Positions 25,720 through 33,518 of a DNA stretch of 64,000 bases are shown piece by piece. Within the stretch, counting starts at the first letter, position 1, and each line of letters begins with the position of its first letter. This DNA comes from Marinobacterium profundum (GTDB lineage: Bacteria > Pseudomonadota > Gammaproteobacteria > Pseudomonadales > Balneatricaceae): assembly GCF_001528745.1 (NCBI RefSeq), contig NZ_BCNS01000210.1:34763-98762 (forward strand), read 5' to 3'. The notes beneath the pieces were generated by a model, which was not told where the DNA came from, did not search any database, and was given only the letters and a program-made list of their open reading frames with translations. Position numbers and translations under genes: made by a program.

Positions 25720-26733
25720 TCAGACCGATGGACCATAATAGCTCCGGTACCAGTCGACGAACTTGCCGACACCCTCTTCCAGCCCCACCGCAGGACTAAA
25801 TCCAGTCTGAAGGTACAACGCTTCAGTTGAAGCCCAGGTGCGCGCCACATCGCCTGGTTGCATCGGCATGAAATTCTTGCGGGCCTCCATGCCCAGAGCA
25901 AGCTCCAGCGTCTGGATAAAATCCAGCAGCCCCACCGGCTGACCCGCACCTATATTGAAGATGCGATAGGGCGCCGAACTCTGACCGCGACCGCCCCGCT
26001 CCGGCGTCCAGCCAGGCTGCGCTGCGGGAATCTGATCCAGTACCTGCACCACCCCCTCAACAATATCATCGATGTAGGTGAAATCTCGGCTCATATCCCC
26101 CTGGTTGTAGACATCAATCACCTCGCCTGCACAGATAGCCCGGGCGAACTTGATCGGCGCCATATCCGGACGACCCCAGGGACCGTAGACCGTAAAGAAG
26201 CGCAACCCGGTGGCGGGAAGACCATAGAGATGGGAATAGGAATGGGCCAGCAGCTCGCCGGATTTTTTGGTAGCGGCGTACAGCGACACCGGATGATCAA
26301 CCGCATCCGACTCGACAAAGGGAACCTGGGTATTGAGCCCGTAGACTGAGCTCGACGAGGCATAAACCAGATGTGCCACCTGCTGCGCCCGACAGCCTTC
26401 GAGTACGTTCAGCATCCCCGAAAGGTTGGCATCCACATACGCATGGGGATTTTCCAGCGAATAACGCACCCCGGCCTGGGCGGCAAGGTGAATAACCCGA
26501 TCAAAACGCTGATCCGCAAAGAGCACCGCCATTGCCGTCCTATCCGCCAGATCCACACCAACAAAGCGAAAACCTGCCTCTGGCGTCAGGAGCGCAAGAC
26601 GCGCTTTCTTCAGCGCAGGGTCATAGTAGTCATTCAGACTATCCAGCCCCATGACTTCGCAGCCCTCAGACAACAGGCGCTGGGCCACATGAAACCCGAT
26701 AAAACCTGCAACCCCGGTGATGAGTACCTTCAT
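25720..26733 (-). CDS. NAD-dependent epimerase, UDP-glucuronate 4-epimerase-like
   Basis: 337 aa extended short-chain dehydrogenase. NAD-binding GVAGFIG (7-13), catalytic SSSVYG and Tyr152-x3-Lys156 (YAATK). AGVRYSLENPHAYVDANL, TVYGPWGRPDMAP and DFTYIDDIVEGV are characteristic of UDP-glucuronate 4-epimerases that supply UDP-galacturonate for surface polysaccharides. UDP-GlcNAc or UDP-glucose 4-epimerase activity cannot be excluded from motifs alone. Monocistronic; no glycosyltransferases nearby. Confidence 0.9.
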   Translation of the reverse strand: MKVLITGVAGFIGFHVAQRLLSEGCEVMGLDSLNDYYDPALKKARLALLTPEAGFRFVGVDLADRTAMAVLFADQRFDRVIHLAAQAGVRYSLENPHAYVDANLSGMLNVLEGCRAQQVAHLVYASSSSVYGLNTQVPFVESDAVDHPVSLYAATKKSGELLAHSYSHLYGLPATGLRFFTVYGPWGRPDMAPIKFARAICAGEVIDVYNQGDMSRDFTYIDDIVEGVVQVLDQIPAAQPGWTPERGGRGQSSAPYRIFNIGAGQPVGLLDFIQTLELALGMEARKNFMPMQPGDVARTWASTEALYLQTGFSPAVGLEEGVGKFVDWYRSYYGPSV

Positions 26734-26975
26734 CTGCCAACCCTTGACTCAGCCCATGCGGCAGAAGCGCCCGCGCTCCCGTCCTTGAAGCCGCACTATA
26801 TCACTAACGCCGCCCTGCCCTTAAGCCCGTTCTCTGGGATAACCTCAGCCATAATGACCTGCACGGCAAGCGCGTCGCAAAATGAGGGATGGCTGAGCCT
26901 CTATTCATTGCAGAATGTCATCGGGACGGAGCTAATTTACTAAAGCGTTGGGCCCGAAGAGGCCCAATGCAGATA

Positions 26976-27007
26976 CAAAAAAGGCCACTCAGTTGAGTGG
27001 CCTTTTT
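26976..27007. terminator. Strong bidirectional terminator without an assigned gene
   Basis: AAAAAGGCCACTC/GAGTGGCCTTTTT with a 4-nt loop; T-runs follow on both strands. The nearest minus-strand gene, aceF, already has its own terminator 106 bp earlier. Confidence 0.9.
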
Positions 27008-27112
27008 ATTACATGACTCAATTAGATCGAGCCTGCACATCACGGTATTACATCAGTTTGCAGACTTGTCACACCCTCGTCCTGCGCCTTGCACGGCATT
27101 AACGCAAGCCGG

Positions 27113-27143
27113 TAAAAAATCAGGACCCCAAACAGGGCCCTGA
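27113..27143 (-). terminator. Intrinsic terminator of aceF
   Basis: On the minus strand TCAGGGCCC pairs with GGGTCCTGA (one G-U), loop of about 5-6 nt, then TTTTTTA. It starts 35 nt past the aceF stop. Confidence 0.85.
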
Positions 27144-27177
27144 CGCTAAGGTTTTGGAAGTGGGTCTTTCCAAAGTG

Positions 27178-29148
27178 CTACAGCACCAAGCGACGGATAT
27201 CGCTCAGCAGACTGTTCAGATAGGTAAGGAAGCGTCCTGCATCCCCGCCATTAATCGCCCGGTGGTCATAGGACAGACACAGTGGCAGCATCAGGCGTGG
27301 CTCAAACTCCTTGCCATTCCAGCGCGGCTCTATGTCGGCCTTGGATACACCCAAGATGCCAACTTCCGGCGCCGGCACTATTGGCGTAAAGCCAGTACCA
27401 CCAATGCCACCCAGGCTCGAGATGGTAAAGCAGCAGCCCTGCATCTCGTTGGGTTTCAGCTTGCGATCCTTGGCCTTGCCAGCCAGTTCGTTTGCTTCAC
27501 GGGACAGCTCGTAGATGGACTTCTTGTCCGCATCCTTGATCACCGGCACCATCAGGCCGTTCGGCGTATCCACCGCCAAACCGACGTTGATGTATTTCTT
27601 CAGCACTATGTGCTCGCCATCGGCATGCAGTGAGGCGTTGAACTTGGGATTCTCCTTCAGCGCCTGAGCCACAGCCTTGATGATGAATGGCAGCGGCGTG
27701 AGCTTAACACCCTCTTTCAGCGCTGCATCCTTCATTTCCTTGCGGAAGGCTTCCAGTTCGGTGATGTCGGACTTGTCGAACTGAGTCACGTGCGGCACAT
27801 TGAGCCAGCAGCGAGTCATGTTCGCCGCCGTCACCTTGGCAATCTTGCTCATCTTCTGCAGTTCAATCTCGCCAAACTGGCTGAAGTCGATTGCAGGGAC
27901 GGCTGGAATACCAGAGCCCGTGGCTACACCCGCATTAGCAGCAGGCTTCTCAGCCAGCGCCTTGAGCGATACCTTGACGTAGTTCTGCACGTCTTCCTTG
28001 ACGACACGACCACGACGACCGCTACCCGTCACCAGCGACAGATCGACCCCGAACTCGCGGGCCAGGGCACGAACAGCCGGGCCTGCGTGCACGGCACGAT
28101 TCTTCTGTTCCAGTGCCTGATTAACAGCTGTACCCGCTGCCTTGACAGGCGCAGCAGGTGCCGGTGCCGCCGCAGGAGCAGCTGCGGGAGCCGGAGCCGG
28201 AGCGGCCGCAGCAACAGGTGCCGCCACAGCAGCACTACCGGCCACTTCCAGCGTAATGATCAGGTCGCCTTCATTGCAGGTGCCACCAGCACTGATGCTA
28301 ACGGACTTGACGGTACCACCCTTGGGCGCCGGTACTTCCATTGAGGCCTTGTCGGTTTCCACTGCGATCAGGCTGTCGCCCTCGGCAATGACATCACCCA
28401 CCTTGACCAGCACTTCAACCACGTCAACATCGGTCGCACCGCTGAGATCCGGTACGCGAACCTCTTCGATACCACCGGCAGCAGCCGGAGCTGCCGGAGC
28501 TGCCGCAACAGGTGCAGGGGCTGCTGCGGGCGCAGCAGCGACCGGAGCCTGAGGTGCCGGTGCTGCACTGCCTGCAACTTCCAGCGTCAGGATCAGATCA
28601 CCTTCATTACAGGTGCCGCCGGCGACAATTTTTACTTCCTTGACCGTGCCACCCATCGGGGCCGGCACTTCCATCGACGCCTTGTCGGTTTCGACCGCGA
28701 TCAGGCTGTCGCCCTCGGCAATCACATCACCGGCCTTGACCAGCACTTCAACCACATCGACATCAGAGGCACCACTGAGATCCGGTACCCTGACTTCTTC
28801 AATGCTTGCCGCTGCCGGAGCAGCGGCAGGTGCCGCCGCGGGAGCTGGAGCAGGTGCTGCTGCAGCAGGAGCCGGAGCTGCTGTTGCGGGAGCTTCGGGG
28901 GCCGCTGCCGCGCCAGTTTCCAGAATCAGAATCTGGTCACCTTCGTTGCAGGTACCGCCTTCCTTGATAATCACTTCCTTGACTGTACCACCATGGGTAG
29001 ATGGTACTTCCATCGAGGCCTTGTCGGTCTCAACGGCAATCAGGCTGTCGCCCTCGGCGATAACATCGCCCGCCTTGACCAGTACCTCAACGACATCGAC
29101 ATCCGAGGCGCCACTGAGGTCTGGAACGCTAATTGTGATTGTGCTCAC
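27178..29148 (-). CDS. aceF: Pyruvate dehydrogenase E2, dihydrolipoyl acetyltransferase, three lipoyl domains
   Basis: 656 aa core subunit of pyruvate dehydrogenase. Three N-terminal lipoyl domains carry lipoyl-lysines at K43, K156 and K267, each in the identical context AVETDKASMEVP, separated by Ala/Pro-rich linkers. The E1/E3-binding domain follows (HAGPAVRALAREFGVDL and GRRGRVVKEDV, about 350-390). The C-terminal catalytic domain has SYDHRAINGGDAGRF near the end. The near-identical lipoyl-encoding units recur every 333-339 bp. It is 48 bp downstream of aceE. E3 (lpd) does not follow, unlike in E. coli. Confidence 0.97.
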   Translation of the reverse strand: MSTITISVPDLSGASDVDVVEVLVKAGDVIAEGDSLIAVETDKASMEVPSTHGGTVKEVIIKEGGTCNEGDQILILETGAAAAPEAPATAAPAPAAAAPAPAPAAAPAAAPAAASIEEVRVPDLSGASDVDVVEVLVKAGDVIAEGDSLIAVETDKASMEVPAPMGGTVKEVKIVAGGTCNEGDLILTLEVAGSAAPAPQAPVAAAPAAAPAPVAAAPAAPAAAGGIEEVRVPDLSGATDVDVVEVLVKVGDVIAEGDSLIAVETDKASMEVPAPKGGTVKSVSISAGGTCNEGDLIITLEVAGSAAVAAPVAAAAPAPAPAAAPAAAPAPAAPVKAAGTAVNQALEQKNRAVHAGPAVRALAREFGVDLSLVTGSGRRGRVVKEDVQNYVKVSLKALAEKPAANAGVATGSGIPAVPAIDFSQFGEIELQKMSKIAKVTAANMTRCWLNVPHVTQFDKSDITELEAFRKEMKDAALKEGVKLTPLPFIIKAVAQALKENPKFNASLHADGEHIVLKKYINVGLAVDTPNGLMVPVIKDADKKSIYELSREANELAGKAKDRKLKPNEMQGCCFTISSLGGIGGTGFTPIVPAPEVGILGVSKADIEPRWNGKEFEPRLMLPLCLSYDHRAINGGDAGRFLTYLNSLLSDIRRLVL

Positions 29149-29196
29149 GATAATGTCCTCTACTAATTCTCAACCGTTACGAAGTTCACAGGAGCC

Positions 29197-31872
29197 TTAA
29201 ACGGTCCAGGGCGCCGGTTTTTCCGGGTTCAGATTGAACTTCTGCATCGCCTTGGCAACATCGGTTGCAGGCACCTTGCCTTCTTCCTGCAGCGCCTTGA
29301 GCGCAGCCAGAACGACGTAGTAACGGTTAACTTCGAAGAACTCACGCAGCTTGGTGCGCGTATCGGAACGGCCGAAACCATCGGTACCCAGCACTTTGTA
29401 GCGGTGCGGGATAAATTCACGCAGCTGATCGGCGAACATGCGCATGTAGTCGGTCGAGGCGATAACCGGACCCTGACGGTCCTTCAGACACTCGGTCACG
29501 TAAGGCACGCGCGGCTCGTCCGTCGGGTGCATCATGTTCCAGCGATCGACTTCCTGTGCCTCGCGGCGCAGTTCATTGATCGAGGTGGTGCTCCAGACAT
29601 CGGCTTCAATACCGTACTCTTCACGCAGGATTATCGCGGCTTCACGCACTTCACGCAGGATGGTACCACAGCCCATAAGCTGTACCTTGAGGTCGGCACT
29701 TTTGCCTTCTTCAAGCAGGTACATGCCCTTGATGATGGCTTCCTCTGCCCCCACCGGCATTTCCGGATGCGTGTAGTTTTCGTTCATCGTGGTGATGTAG
29801 TAGAAGCGGTTTTCCTGCTTCTTGTACATACGCTCCAGGCCGTCCTGCACGATGACGGTTACTTCATAGGCGTAGGTCGGATCGTAGCTGACGCAGTTCG
29901 GGATCATCTGCGCCATCAGATGGCTGTGGCCATCCTGGTGCTGCAGGCCTTCGCCGTTCAGGGTGGTACGACCGGAAGTAGCACCGATCAGGAAACCGCG
30001 CGCCTGGCTATCGCCGGCCGCCCAGATCAGATCCATGACGCGCTGGAAACCGAACATCGAGTAGAAGATGTAGAACGGCACCATCGGGCAGTTGTTGTTA
30101 CTGTAGGAGGTGGCACAGGCCAGCCAGGCAGAGAATGCGCCGGCTTCGTTGATACCCTCTTCCAGCACCTGACCGGTCTTGGATTCCTTGTAGAACATGA
30201 TCTGGTCAGAGTCATGCGGTACATAACGCTGGCCGGCCGAGGTGTAGATACCCAGCTGACGGAACATGCCTTCCATACCAAAGGTACGGGCTTCGTCCGG
30301 AACGATCGGCACTATACGGTTGCCAATCTGCTTGTCCTTGACCAGCACGTTCAAGACACGGTTCAGGCCCATCTGGGTCGAGAGCTCACGCTCACCACTG
30401 GATTTTAGCTGGCTGGCAAATGCGTCCAGTGCCGGCGTTTCCAGTACGTCAAACTCGGTGCGGCGAGTCGGGTAGAAGCCGCCGAGCTGCTTGCGACGCT
30501 CGAACATGTACTTCATTTCCGGCGAATCCGGCGACGGACGGTAGTACGGAACTTCAGACAGCTGCTCATCGGTCAACGGAATGTTGAAACGGTCGCGGAA
30601 GTCCTTCAGGTCGTCGACAGCCACTTTTTTGATCGAGTGAGTGTCGTTCTTGGCTTCGCCGGAAGTGCCTGTACCGTAACCCTTGACGGTTTGCGCCAGG
30701 ATAACAGTAGGCTGACCCTTGTGCTGATAGGCTGCCTGGTAAGCGGCATAAACCTTGTACGGGTCATGTCCGCCACGGTTCAGGTTCATGATGTCCTGAT
30801 CGGACATGTCCTTCACCATTTCAAGCAGTTCCGGGTATTTGCCGAAGAAATGCTCGCGGGTGTAAGCACCGCCATTGGCCTTGTAGTTCTGCAATTCACC
30901 GTCACAGACTTCGTCCATGCGTTTTTGCAGCAGACCCGTCGTGTCTTTCTCCAGCAGCGGATCCCAGTGGCGGCCCCACAGGCACTTGACCACGTTCCAG
31001 CCAGCGCCGCGGAAGATACCTTCGAGTTCCTGCACGATCTTGCCATTACCGCGTACAGGCCCATCAAGGCGCTGCAGGTTGCAGTTGATAACGAAGATCA
31101 GGTTTTCCAGGTGCTCACGGCCGGCCAGGGAGATGGCGCCCAGGGTTTCCGGTTCATCACACTCACCGTCGCCCAGGAATGCCCAGATCTTGCGGTCGCC
31201 GCGATTGATCAGGCTGCGGGCAGACAGGTAGCGCATGACGTGCGCCTGATAGATTGCCTGAATCGGCCCCAGACCCATGGATACGGTCGGGAACTGCCAG
31301 AAGTCCGGCATCAGCCAGGGGTGAGGGTAAGAAGACAGGCCATTGCCGTCCACTTCACGACGGAAGTTGTCGAGCTGCTCTTCGGTCAAACGACCTTCAA
31401 GATAGGCGCGAGCGTAAATACCGGGGGAAATATGCCCCTGGAAGAACACCATGTCGGCATCCTGCTCGCCTTCGTTACCGCGGAAAAAGTAGTTAAAGCC
31501 AATATCGTATAGCGTGGCGGACGACGAGAAGCTCGAGATGTGACCACCCAGGCCTTCCTTGTTGTCGTTGGCGCGCATGACCATCGCCATCGCGTTCCAG
31601 CGTATAAAGGAACGGATGCGACGCTCAACAAACAAATCGCCCGGCATCCGACTTTCGTCTTTCGGGGCGATAGTGTTGCGGTATGGGGTCGTAGTGGCAC
31701 CGGCGCTACCTACGCCGATATCAACGGCCTTGCGCCCCAGTTGTTTAAGAATAAACCGTGCACGATCATCGCCGTCGCTTTTGGCAACTGACTCCAGTGC
31801 ATCCAACCATTCATGGGTTTCTATCGGATCAATATCTTCAACGAATTCTTGCACTTTGCTTTCTCCACTCAT
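29197..31872 (-). CDS. aceE: Pyruvate dehydrogenase E1 component, homodimeric
   Basis: 891 aa thiamine-diphosphate enzyme that decarboxylates pyruvate and acetylates the E2 lipoyl groups. The ThDP motif is GDGECDEPETLGAISLAG ending in NCNLQ. RDRFNIPLTDEQ, ATSGRTTLNGEGLQHQDGHS and LGTDGFGRSDTR are typical of the AceE-type. ATG 31872 (MSGESKVQEF) is chosen over the GTG at 31896, which would add eight residues without similarity. Preceded by a promoter and dyad sites at 31970-32026 consistent with PdhR repression. Confidence 0.97.
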   Translation of the reverse strand: MSGESKVQEFVEDIDPIETHEWLDALESVAKSDGDDRARFILKQLGRKAVDIGVGSAGATTTPYRNTIAPKDESRMPGDLFVERRIRSFIRWNAMAMVMRANDNKEGLGGHISSFSSSATLYDIGFNYFFRGNEGEQDADMVFFQGHISPGIYARAYLEGRLTEEQLDNFRREVDGNGLSSYPHPWLMPDFWQFPTVSMGLGPIQAIYQAHVMRYLSARSLINRGDRKIWAFLGDGECDEPETLGAISLAGREHLENLIFVINCNLQRLDGPVRGNGKIVQELEGIFRGAGWNVVKCLWGRHWDPLLEKDTTGLLQKRMDEVCDGELQNYKANGGAYTREHFFGKYPELLEMVKDMSDQDIMNLNRGGHDPYKVYAAYQAAYQHKGQPTVILAQTVKGYGTGTSGEAKNDTHSIKKVAVDDLKDFRDRFNIPLTDEQLSEVPYYRPSPDSPEMKYMFERRKQLGGFYPTRRTEFDVLETPALDAFASQLKSSGERELSTQMGLNRVLNVLVKDKQIGNRIVPIVPDEARTFGMEGMFRQLGIYTSAGQRYVPHDSDQIMFYKESKTGQVLEEGINEAGAFSAWLACATSYSNNNCPMVPFYIFYSMFGFQRVMDLIWAAGDSQARGFLIGATSGRTTLNGEGLQHQDGHSHLMAQMIPNCVSYDPTYAYEVTVIVQDGLERMYKKQENRFYYITTMNENYTHPEMPVGAEEAIIKGMYLLEEGKSADLKVQLMGCGTILREVREAAIILREEYGIEADVWSTTSINELRREAQEVDRWNMMHPTDEPRVPYVTECLKDRQGPVIASTDYMRMFADQLREFIPHRYKVLGTDGFGRSDTRTKLREFFEVNRYYVVLAALKALQEEGKVPATDVAKAMQKFNLNPEKPAPWTV

Positions 31873-31969
31873 TCTTATTCGAGCAGTCAATCCCACTTAA
31901 GCGTTAAGACGGAACAGCCTGTTATTCAGGCTTTCCCGCGCCCTACCATCTTCTCGTTCTTATTATCTT

Positions 31970-31984
31970 GTAGTATTACTACAT
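31970..31984. promoter_or_regulatory. Probable PdhR/GntR operator of aceE
   Basis: TGTAGTATTACTACA, a perfect 7-1-7 palindrome whose core TAGTATTACTA fits the FadR-subfamily GntR consensus TNGTNNNACNA. It lies just downstream of the predicted aceE transcription start, where a bound repressor would block elongation or initiation. Confidence 0.65.
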
Positions 31985-31999
31985 AATGGCGCCATTATT
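31984..31999. promoter_or_regulatory. 16-bp perfect palindrome at the aceE transcription start
   Basis: ATAATGGCGCCATTAT, directly abutting the TGTAGTATTACTACA dyad (they share one base) and overlapping the -10 element. It does not resemble the GntR consensus, so a different regulator or a structural role is possible. Confidence 0.55.
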
Positions 32000-32026
32000 A
32001 TGCACATCTCGGATATTGATGGCAAG
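31998..32026 (-). promoter_or_regulatory. Probable sigma70 promoter of aceEF
   Basis: On the minus strand TTGCCA (32021-32026), 17-bp spacer, CATAAT (31998-32003); each hexamer differs from consensus by one base. The start would fall near 31991, about 120 nt upstream of the aceE ATG. A further TGTAGTA half-dyad lies upstream at about 32051. Confidence 0.6.
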
Positions 32027-32183
32027 AAAACCGTCTTCAGGCTAACTTTTTGTAGTAATAATACCAAACTATAATCCATGCTCCCTCAGCCCTGGCAGGC
32101 TTCCTGTGACTACGGACTCCATTGTAAGCCCGCATTACACGTCAAGGTCCCTGTAGTTGCGACATTGCGTCTCAAACATAACA

Positions 32184-32945
32184 TCAAACTCCGGCATTGG
32201 CCCGGCGCAGCGCACGTTCCTGGCGGGTATTTTCCCGCTCCCCTTCCAGCAATGCCTCTTCAACATAGGCGATATGATGATGGGCGGCCTTGCGCGCATT
32301 GTCCGGCTCACCGGCAAGGATAGCAGTCATCAGCGCTCGGTGCTGGTCATGGATTTTTTCCCGATAGCCCGGCCTGGGATAAATGTTCAGCAGATTGTCG
32401 GTGATGTGCTGGCGCAACAGACTGAAGAGCGCCCGCATCATGTGCAACAAAACCATGTTGTGAGTCGCCGCAGCGATGGCAAGATGGAACTCAACATCGG
32501 CGTCCACCTCCTTGCTGAACTCCTTGCTAAGGTGAAAACGCTGCAACTCTTCATAGCGCGTCTTGATCTCTTCCCGATCGGCGGCGGTGCTGCGCAGCGC
32601 AGCATAGTAAGCCGAAACACCTTCAAGGGCATGACGAAACTCCAGCAAGTCGTACTGCGCCTCCGGATGCGTCTTGAACAGTTCTAGCAGCGGGTCGGAG
32701 AAGGAAGCACCCAGATCTTCGCAAACATAGGTACCGCCCCCCTGACGGCTTACCAGCAGACCTCGAGCCGCCATTTTCTGCACCGCTTCGCGCAGCGATG
32801 GGCGAGAAACATCGAACTGCTTCGCCAGCTCCCGCTCCGGCAGCAGCTTCTGACCCGGCTTAAGCGTACCTTCGAGAATCATTTCCTCCATCTGCTGCAC
32901 GATGACATCGGAAATTTTGGGCTGCTTTACCCGCTGATAGGCCAC
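32184..32945 (-). CDS. pdhR: Pyruvate-responsive GntR-family repressor PdhR
   Basis: 253 aa. Winged-helix N-terminus: RVKQPKISDVIVQQMEEMIL, then LLPERELAKQFDVSRPSLRE, nearly identical to E. coli PdhR. The FCD effector domain (DLLEFRHALEGVSAYYAALR, about 100-230) contains the His-rich ligand region. The start is GTG 32943-32945, giving MAYQRVKQPK against E. coli MAYSKIRQPK. It precedes aceE with a 311-bp gap that has its own promoter. Its expected targets, dyad sites with TNGTNNNACNA cores, occur before aceE and in the pdhR/dld intergenic region. Confidence 0.94.
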   Translation of the reverse strand: MAYQRVKQPKISDVIVQQMEEMILEGTLKPGQKLLPERELAKQFDVSRPSLREAVQKMAARGLLVSRQGGGTYVCEDLGASFSDPLLELFKTHPEAQYDLLEFRHALEGVSAYYAALRSTAADREEIKTRYEELQRFHLSKEFSKEVDADVEFHLAIAAATHNMVLLHMMRALFSLLRQHITDNLLNIYPRPGYREKIHDQHRALMTAILAGEPDNARKAAHHHIAYVEEALLEGERENTRQERALRRANAGV

Positions 32946-33068
32946 CTTAATCCACTCCCCGCTGCACCAACACCATGATAAAACCCCAATAAAGCCGTTA
33001 TGTTACGGCGATTATTCACAACGCACCTATAGTTGTAATTTGCCGAATCAGCACAGGCTAGAACAAAA

Positions 33069-33083
33069 ATTGGTAATACCAGT
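33069..33083. promoter_or_regulatory. GntR/PdhR-type operator, pdhR-proximal
   Basis: ATTGGTAATACCAGT, palindromic with one mismatch; the core TGGTAATACCA matches TNGTNNNACNA and the E. coli PdhR consensus ATTGGTNNNACCAAT closely. Located 124 bp upstream of the pdhR GTG, suggesting autoregulation. Confidence 0.72.
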
Positions 33084-33150
33084 TTTCTACCCTATCAAGT
33101 CTCTCTTATCAACACCTCCGCCTAAAGCATACTTAGTAGTGATGAAAAAG

Positions 33151-33180
33151 TTGACAATCACTGTACATAAAAAATACAGT
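33151..33180 (+). promoter_or_regulatory. Candidate promoter of the D-lactate dehydrogenase gene
   Basis: TTGACA (33151-33156), 18-bp spacer, TACAGT (33175-33180). The perfect operator at 33199-33215 would lie at roughly +12 to +28. Confidence 0.45.
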
Positions 33181-33198
33181 AACAACACATTCAAGGTA

Positions 33199-33215
33199 AA
33201 TTGGTCTTACCAATT
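33199..33215. promoter_or_regulatory. GntR/PdhR-type operator, dehydrogenase-proximal
   Basis: AATTGGTCTTACCAATT, a perfect 7-3-7 palindrome matching the PdhR/LldR consensus. It is positioned just downstream of the plus-strand promoter candidate. Confidence 0.78.
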
Positions 33216-33518
33216 ATAGAAATACGTTACCCAACTCTATGCAAAAATACCGAATTCCAACAAAAACAATCAGCTTCAGCCCTTACCCTGAACTCGAAGG
33301 TCGTTCCCGGCGATTCACAAAAACACCCCCTGTACTCACAACGACGCCCTGGTTCAGCCTGTTACGCGCACCATTAGCTGGAGCCAGGTACTGGTGTTTA
33401 TCGCAGACTCGCGAGTGCGCTGGCAGCCCGTATAACTGAATTCCGGTACCACTTTTATTTTTCACCCTTCTGAATAATATCCTGCGCGGCCACGCCGCCC
33501 AGGCGAGGCTATCGACTG

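Larger units (their letters stand above)
26734..27177. other. Intergenic region with stacked terminators
   Basis: 444 bp between the aceF stop and the epimerase start, both on the minus strand. It holds the aceF terminator (27113-27143), a second strong bidirectional terminator (26976-27007) with no gene of its own, and a 7-bp hairpin TTGGGCC/GGCCCAA (26948-26967). No protein gene is supported. 27008-27112 between the two terminators could encode a small RNA (see findings). Confidence 0.6.
32946..33518. other. 573-bp divergent regulatory region between pdhR and the dehydrogenase gene
   Basis: Contains two GntR-type operators (33069-33083 and 33199-33215) and a plus-strand promoter candidate at 33151-33180. 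The last 300 bp, from 33216 to the dehydrogenase start, hold no recognisable gene. A 66-codon frame at 33239 has no ribosome-binding site or similarity. It may be a long leader or the decayed remains of a gene such as a lactate permease; nothing in it proves either. Confidence 0.55.

Noticed and set aside
33161..33179. LexA-box-like CTG...CAG dyad upstream of the dehydrogenase gene
   Set aside because: Spacing between CTG and CAG is 13, not the 10 of the LexA consensus; better read as part of the promoter region.
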